NCBI GenBank assembly: GCA_903861235.1
Contig: CAIOTP010000022.1
Span: 1-16,763, forward strand
Direction of reading: 5' to 3'
Source of the DNA: an uncultured bacterium
GTDB taxonomy: Bacteria; Planctomycetota; Phycisphaerae; Phycisphaerales; SM1A02
DNA length: 16,763 bases
The notes under the pieces are model-generated. The model was not told where the DNA came from, searched no databases, and saw nothing but the letters and a program-made list of their open reading frames with translations. Within the stretch, counting starts at the first letter, position 1; the number at the start of each line of letters is the position of its first letter. Below are positions 12,864 through 16,763 of this stretch, piece after piece. A program made the position numbers and the translations under genes.

Positions 12864-14405
12864 ATGCCCGCCACGGCCAGCATCACCACGCCGATCTACT
12901 ACGTGAACGACCGGCCGCACATCGGCCACGTCTACACCACGACCCTGTGCGACGCGTGGGCTCGAGCCATGCGGCTGCGTGGTCGGGACACCTTCTTCCT
13001 GACCGGCACCGACGAGCACGGCGTGAAGGTGGAGAAGAGCGCCGCGGCCAACGGCGTGAGCCCGCAGGCGTGGGCGGACCGCAACGCCGCCGAGTTCGAG
13101 GCGGTGCTTCGCCTCTTCCAGCAGACCAACGACGACTTCATACGCACCACGCAGCCCCGTCACGAGCGACAGGTGCAGCTGCTGGTGGAACGGCTGCGCG
13201 CGGCCGGCGCCCTGACGAAGGGTTCCTTCGAGGGCTGGTACGACGAGGGCGAGGAGACCTACCTCACCGAGACCAAGGCCAAGGAGAGCGACTATCGCAG
13301 CCCGGTCAGCGGCCGTCCGCTGGTGCGCGCCAAGGAGGAGAACTGGTACTTCCGCCTGAGCGCCTTCGCGCCGCGGCTGGAGAGGCTCTTCGCGGAGAAC
13401 CCCGACTTCGTGCGCCCCGCGGCCCGCCGCAACGAGGTGCTCGGCCGCCTGCGCGAAGGGCTGCAGGACGTGCCGATCACCAGGACCAACTTCTCGTGGG
13501 GCATCCCCATGCCCGGTGATCCTGGTCACGTGATCTACGTGTGGATCGACGCGCTGCTGAACTACGTCACGGCCCTGGGTCTGGGCGACGGCAGCGCGCC
13601 GGACCGCACGCGGTACTGGCCCGCCGACTACCACGTGGTCGGCAAGGAGATCCTCTGGTTCCACGCGGTGATCTGGCCCGCCATGCTCATGGCCCTCGAG
13701 CTGCCGCTTCCCAAGTGCGTCTACGCGCACAGCTTCTGGATCAGCGAGGGCCAGAAGATGAGCAAGAGCCTGGGCAACTTCATCGACCTGCCGGCGCTGC
13801 AGGGGCATGTCGATCGCTACGGACTCGACGCGCTGCGATGGTTCCTGGTCACGCGCGGTCCGCTCGACGCCACCGACACCGACTTCCGCGTGGCCGCCTT
13901 CCACGACGCCTACATGGCCGAGCTGGTGAACACGGTGGGCAACTGCAGCAGCCGCGTGAGCGCCATGATCGCCAAGACCTTCGAAGGCCGCATGCCGGAG
14001 GACCCGCAGGCCGGCGGCGAGTGGCCGGCCCGATGCGCGGCCGCGGTCCAGGCCTGGGAGTCCCACATCGACCGATTCGAGCTGGGCCAGGCGACCTCGG
14101 TGGCCATGGGTCTGCTTCGCGAGGTCGACGGCTTCATCAACCGCACCGAACCCTTCAAGCTGGCCAAGGATCCAAGCCGGCGCGCCGAGGTCGGCGCCAT
14201 CCTGGCCCAGTGCGCTGAGACGGTGCGCATCGCCGGCGTGCTGCTCGAGCCCTTCCTGCCCGTGAAGACCCCCGAGCTGGCCGCGGCCTTCGGCGGCGTG
14301 CGCGGCTCGTGGGCCGAACGGACCCGCTGGGGCGCCCTGAAGCCGGGCAGTGGCCTGGTGAAGGTGGCCCTCTATCCTCGTGTGGAGACGGCCCCGGCGG
14401 CCTGA
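12864..14405 (+). CDS. metG: Methionyl-tRNA synthetase (short, zinc-knuckle-less form)
   Basis: 513 residues. It charges initiator and elongator tRNA-Met with methionine. The Rossmann fold carries HIGH at 19-22 and KMSKS at 298-302, both intact, with supporting segments FLTGTDEHG (45-53), YVWIDALLNYVTALG and GKEILWFHAVIWPAML. In the connective-peptide region, GWYDEGEETYLTE (124-136) and SPVSGRP (146-152) occupy the places where many MetRS have GWYC...C and CPxCGRP. The zinc-binding cysteines are therefore absent and the knuckle must fold without metal. The C-terminal EMAPII-type tRNA-binding domain found in longer MetRS is also missing. The anticodon-binding helical domain is present (about 350-480). 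The ATG at 12864 gives the standard N-terminus. ubiX follows 53 bases later on the same strand. Confidence 0.96.
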   Translation: MPATASITTPIYYVNDRPHIGHVYTTTLCDAWARAMRLRGRDTFFLTGTDEHGVKVEKSAAANGVSPQAWADRNAAEFEAVLRLFQQTNDDFIRTTQPRHERQVQLLVERLRAAGALTKGSFEGWYDEGEETYLTETKAKESDYRSPVSGRPLVRAKEENWYFRLSAFAPRLERLFAENPDFVRPAARRNEVLGRLREGLQDVPITRTNFSWGIPMPGDPGHVIYVWIDALLNYVTALGLGDGSAPDRTRYWPADYHVVGKEILWFHAVIWPAMLMALELPLPKCVYAHSFWISEGQKMSKSLGNFIDLPALQGHVDRYGLDALRWFLVTRGPLDATDTDFRVAAFHDAYMAELVNTVGNCSSRVSAMIAKTFEGRMPEDPQAGGEWPARCAAAVQAWESHIDRFELGQATSVAMGLLREVDGFINRTEPFKLAKDPSRRAEVGAILAQCAETVRIAGVLLEPFLPVKTPELAAAFGGVRGSWAERTRWGALKPGSGLVKVALYPRVETAPAA

Positions 14406-14458
14406 GTTTCCGCCCTCGCGGGCTCATCCGGCCGGCCGGTTCAGGCGAATCCTCTGCC

Positions 14459-15097
14459 ATGGCCAGCAAGCGCATCATCGTCGGCATCACGGGCGCCAGC
14501 GGCGCCCCGTACGCAGTGCGTCTGCTGCACCACCTGGCCCGGGCCGACTGCGAGACCCATCTGGTGGCGTCCTCGCTCGGACGCCGGCTGCTCGCCGACG
14601 AGTGCGGCATCAAGCGGCTGGATCCGGACACGCTGACGGACGGACTGGGCTCGCGACTCACCATCCACAACGAGAACGATCTCGGGGGTCCCCTTGCCAG
14701 CGGCAGCTTCGTGCACGACGGCATGATCGTGGTCCCTTGCTCGGGCAACACGCTCAGCAAGGTCGCCTACGGACTCACGGACAACCAGCTGCAGCGCGCA
14801 GCCATGGTCACGCTGAAGGAGCGAAGGCGTCTCGTGCTCGCGCATCGTGAGACGCCGCTCAGTCTGGTTGAGATCGAGGCCATGCGGGCGGCCACGCTGG
14901 CCGGCGCCGTCGTCATGCCGCTCTCGCCCGGCTTCTACCTGAATCCCGCCACCATCGGCGATCTGGTCGACTTCATGGTGGCCCGCATGCTGGATCTCGT
15001 GGGTGTGCCTCACCGGATTCAGCCTCGCTGGGACGAGCAGCTGGCGGCCGAGCGCGCGGAGCGGCTCGCGTCGGCTCCCCGGCCCACGGCATCCTGA
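14459..15097 (+). CDS. ubiX: Flavin prenyltransferase UbiX
   Basis: 212 residues, the usual UbiX/Pad1 size. The enzyme attaches dimethylallyl phosphate to FMN to make prenyl-FMN, the cofactor of UbiD-type decarboxylases used in quinone synthesis. Motifs include IIVGITGASGAPYAVRLL (6-23) with the FMN-binding Ser, VVPCSGNTLSKVAYGLTDN (91-109), LKERRRLVLAHRETPLS (119-135) with the phosphate-site Arg and Glu, and MPLSPGFY (153-160) with the conserved Tyr. The ATG at 14459 is chosen because it starts the conserved strand; the longer upstream frame belongs to the metG tail in another phase. No ubiD or other quinone gene is in the window. It ends facing a minus-strand gene, with a hairpin between them. 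Confidence 0.95.
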   Translation: MASKRIIVGITGASGAPYAVRLLHHLARADCETHLVASSLGRRLLADECGIKRLDPDTLTDGLGSRLTIHNENDLGGPLASGSFVHDGMIVVPCSGNTLSKVAYGLTDNQLQRAAMVTLKERRRLVLAHRETPLSLVEIEAMRAATLAGAVVMPLSPGFYLNPATIGDLVDFMVARMLDLVGVPHRIQPRWDEQLAAERAERLASAPRPTAS

Positions 15098-15122
15098 AAC
15101 CCAGAAGGACGCTGGAAAACAG

Positions 15123-15164
15123 GTAAAAAGCAAGCGGACGGGACCCTAGGGGATCCCGCCCGCT
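15123..15164 (-). terminator. Intrinsic terminator of the PEP-CTERM-like gene
   Basis: A 14-bp stem with two G:T-type mismatches (arms 15133-15146 and 15151-15164, loop TAGG) is followed on the minus strand by TGCTTTTTAC. This stem plus T-tract is a classic rho-independent terminator for the gene ending at 15196. On the plus strand no T-tract follows, so it is a weaker candidate for ending ubiX. Confidence 0.8.
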
Positions 15165-15195
15165 CGAAAAAGGGCGTGGGCGGAGGAGAGACGCT

Positions 15196-15873
15196 TCAGC
15201 AGCGTCGCCGCCTCCCACGTGTTGCACCCGGCAGAAGCGCGGCCAGCACGCTCAGCGCTCCTGGTCCGGGTACGAGGTTCATGTCCAGCGAGACGGCATC
15301 CAGCGAGGTGTGGATGCCGGTGGATCCGAAGTCCACCTGCCAGCGGGTGCAGTTCCAGACAAGGTCCGGGACCGTCCAGCTGTAGGCGACCGTGATGTCG
15401 TTGCCGGGGAAACCGCCGCCGCTGCTGGCCACCGAAGACCGAATCTCGGTCGCGGCGGGCGTGAGGCGACGCGAGTTGCCGGAGTTGTCGAACAGAGTCA
15501 GCGCCACGGAACTGTCGTTGATCGCGCCGGCACCGGTCGTCGCGATGTTCAGGACCACCTGTGTCGGGTTCCGCGGCGCCAGGCTCACGCCTCCCATCAC
15601 CATGACCGACAGCGAGCCGAAGCCGCTGTAGATGTTGCCCGAACCGGTCAGGGCCGACGTGGGGGCGAAGTTGAACAGCGACGCCAGGTTCGAACTGCCG
15701 GCCATGTCGGCGGCGTTCGGCCCCGCGTACGCGGCAGTGAAACTCTCCCAACCCATGAACAGGGTGTTGGCGGACCCCCGCCAGGTCGGCACCAGTGGAT
15801 TGACCAGGCCAGCCCACGCCGACGAAGCGACGCAGACGGCGGAAACCGCGCAAACAGCAAAACCGCTCTTCAC
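15196..15873 (-). CDS. Exported PEP-CTERM-like protein
   Basis: 225 residues from a GTG at 15873. The signal peptide (1-21, AWA before GLV) exports it. The mature domain (about 22-200) is rich in Ser, Thr, Asn and Gly with alternating strand patterns such as ALTLFDNSGNSRRLTPAATEI and ITVAYSWTVPDLVWNCTRW, like the beta-sandwich exoproteins that carry PEP-CTERM tags. The C-terminus reads VPGPGA, then a hydrophobic segment LSVLAALLPGA, then TRGRRRRC (about 201-225), the tripartite order of exosortase sorting signals. The Pro-Glu-Pro core is replaced by Pro-Gly-Pro and the membrane segment is short. A purine-rich AGAAGG lies just before the GTG and GAGGAG a little further up, unlike the leaderless genes around it. 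It stands alone with its own terminator. No ligand can be inferred. Confidence 0.88.
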   Translation of the reverse strand: MKSGFAVCAVSAVCVASSAWAGLVNPLVPTWRGSANTLFMGWESFTAAYAGPNAADMAGSSNLASLFNFAPTSALTGSGNIYSGFGSLSVMVMGGVSLAPRNPTQVVLNIATTGAGAINDSSVALTLFDNSGNSRRLTPAATEIRSSVASSGGGFPGNDITVAYSWTVPDLVWNCTRWQVDFGSTGIHTSLDAVSLDMNLVPGPGALSVLAALLPGATRGRRRRC

Positions 15874-15990
15874 AGCCTTCTCTCCTCAACCTCCGTGATG
15901 AGGCTGGCGAACGCAACGCCAACCGCCTTTCGGCATCCTCCTATCCGTCTCCGCAAGGTCTGCAGTTCCGCATGTCCGCCCCGAACCTGA

Positions 15991-16046
15991 AAGGGCCGGG
16001 CCTACATATAGGACTTTGAAAAGTCCTATATGTAGGCCCGGCCCTT
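15991..16046. repeat. Perfect 26-bp stem with 4-base loop downstream of proS
   Basis: Arms 15991-16016 and 16021-16046 are exact reverse complements around the loop TGAA. The stem combines a GGGCCGGGCC block with an AT-rich CTACATATAGG block, the latter unusual for this DNA. It begins 3 bases after the proS stop codon, so it may terminate proS transcription or protect its mRNA end, but neither strand shows a T-tract after it. A small mobile palindrome is the alternative. Confidence 0.7.
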
Positions 16047-16049
16047 GCC

Positions 16050-16763
16050 TCAGTACGCCTTGGCGAACACCACTCGTCTCGTCGCCGGCTTGCCGCTCAG
16101 GATGCAGGGTCCGGGGTCCTCGCCCCCCTCGAGCGGAATGCACCGCACCGTCACTCCGAGCTCGTTCTTCAGCTTCGCCTCCTCGGCCGGATCCATGCAG
16201 AAGCGGCTCCAGGCGAAGCCTCCGTGGATCTCGGTCGGGGCGTTGTCGGTCTCGGGCTTGCTGGGGGTGAAGAAGGCCCGGAACTCCTTCGGGTCGTCGA
16301 TCCGGCGACTGTGCCGGTCCACATGGGCCTTCGCCCGCTCGAACATGCCCTTCTGGATCTCCTCCAGGAGTTCCACCACCCGTCCAACCACGGCGTCCGG
16401 GGTCATCGCCTCTCGCTCCTTCACGCCGCGGTCGCGGCGACTCACGCTGACGAGCCCCTGCTCCAGGTCACGCGGTCCGATCTCCACGCGCAGCGGCGCA
16501 CCCTTCTTCACCCACTGCCACATCTTGTCGCCACCGCGCAGGTCGCGGCGGTCCACCTCGACCTCGACGGTGCGCCCGGCGTACGGAAGCTCGCGCAACC
16601 GCTTCGCCAGCTTGTCGCACGCCTCATGGATGGCCGCGGCGGTCTCGGGCTTGGGCGTGATCGGCAGGATGACCACATGCGTCGGCGCCAGACGCGGCGG
16701 CACCATGAGCCCGTCGTCGTCGGCGTGCGTCATGATCAGGCCACCGACCAGCCGCGTGCTCAC
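16050..16763 (-). CDS. proS: Prolyl-tRNA synthetase, C-terminal part (archaeal/eukaryal type)
   Basis: The minus-strand frame is open from the window edge, and the 237 residues seen are the C-terminal half of a class II ProRS that charges tRNA-Pro. It opens in motif 3 (VSTRLVGGLIMTHADDDG), so the catalytic motifs 1 and 2 lie beyond 16763 and the GTG at the edge is an internal Val codon. The anticodon-binding domain follows (PRLAPTHVVILPI, VEVDRRDLRGGDKMWQWVKKGAPLRVEIGPRDLE). Then comes the extra C-terminal domain, ending in FAKAY with a terminal Tyr, which identifies the shorter archaeal/eukaryal-like form rather than the long bacterial form with an editing insertion. The Cys set is partial: FCMDP and PCILSGKPA retain two cysteines of the zinc-binding module seen in some members. 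A 26-bp stem starts 3 bases after the stop. Confidence 0.95.
   Translation of the reverse strand: MSTRLVGGLIMTHADDDGLMVPPRLAPTHVVILPITPKPETAAAIHEACDKLAKRLRELPYAGRTVEVEVDRRDLRGGDKMWQWVKKGAPLRVEIGPRDLEQGLVSVSRRDRGVKEREAMTPDAVVGRVVELLEEIQKGMFERAKAHVDRHSRRIDDPKEFRAFFTPSKPETDNAPTEIHGGFAWSRFCMDPAEEAKLKNELGVTVRCIPLEGGEDPGPCILSGKPATRRVVFAKAY

Noticed and set aside
12603..14066. 487-codon minus-strand frame opposite metG
   Set aside because: metG carries intact HIGH and KMSKS motifs on the plus strand; the antisense frame is a His/Gly/Val-rich shadow.
14428..14439. CCGGCCGGCCGG palindrome between metG and ubiX as a terminator
   Set aside because: It is a simple repeat with no loop and no following T-tract; metG and ubiX may be cotranscribed.

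Overview
The window is a G+C-rich bacterial chromosome segment, by eye well above 60% G+C, packed with protein genes and with no rRNA, tRNA, CRISPR array, transposase or phage gene that I can see. Several traits point to Planctomycetota, probably class Phycisphaerae. These are a secreted protein with a VPGPGA/arginine-rich PEP-CTERM-like tail, a methionyl-tRNA synthetase whose zinc-knuckle cysteines are replaced, a RibB protein with a degenerate GTP cyclohydrolase II half, a cytosolic Hanks-type kinase, and a small lipoprotein ending in a PDVFGNP-type motif. This placement is inference from protein style, not from a marker-gene tree.

Layout. 1-2676 (minus strand): a translationally coupled operon, ribBA-like gene -> LolA-like lipoprotein -> secreted helical-repeat protein cut by the window edge, joined by two ATGA stop/start overlaps. 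2723-5737 (plus): an M42-type metallo-aminopeptidase, then argS. 5673-8800 (minus): a small lipoprotein, an N-acetylmuramoyl-L-alanine amidase-like protein, a Ser/Thr kinase, a dCMP deaminase-like enzyme and a HELTH-motif putative metallopeptidase. The last three are coupled by TGATG and ATGA overlaps, and the last runs 65 bp into argS antisense through an inverted repeat. 8855-10459: the redox repressor gene rex (minus) diverges from metF (plus). 10466-12852: a large secreted protein of unknown function (minus) diverges from a membrane-anchored protein (plus). 12864-15097 (plus): metG and ubiX. 15196-15873 (minus): a single PEP-CTERM-like exported protein bounded by a U-tract terminator. 16050-16763 (minus): the C-terminal part of an archaeal/eukaryal-type prolyl-tRNA synthetase, followed at once by a perfect 26-bp stem.

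Most genes serve housekeeping roles: three aminoacyl-tRNA synthetases, flavin and prenyl-flavin supply, one-carbon metabolism with an NADH sensor beside it, and envelope proteins. No classical defence or mobile system is visible.

The most interesting signal is regulatory. Eight genes, most of them first in a transcription unit, have a TANNNT (-10-like) hexamer ending only 6 to 9 bases before the start codon. That would place transcription starts at or very near the first codon, implying widespread leaderless transcription. Two divergent gene pairs place these hexamers only 18 and 20 bp apart. Secondary points of interest are the altered active-site residues in RibBA and in the amidase, the kinase-deaminase-zincin operon, and the two palindromic elements. 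No gap between genes exceeds 300 bases.
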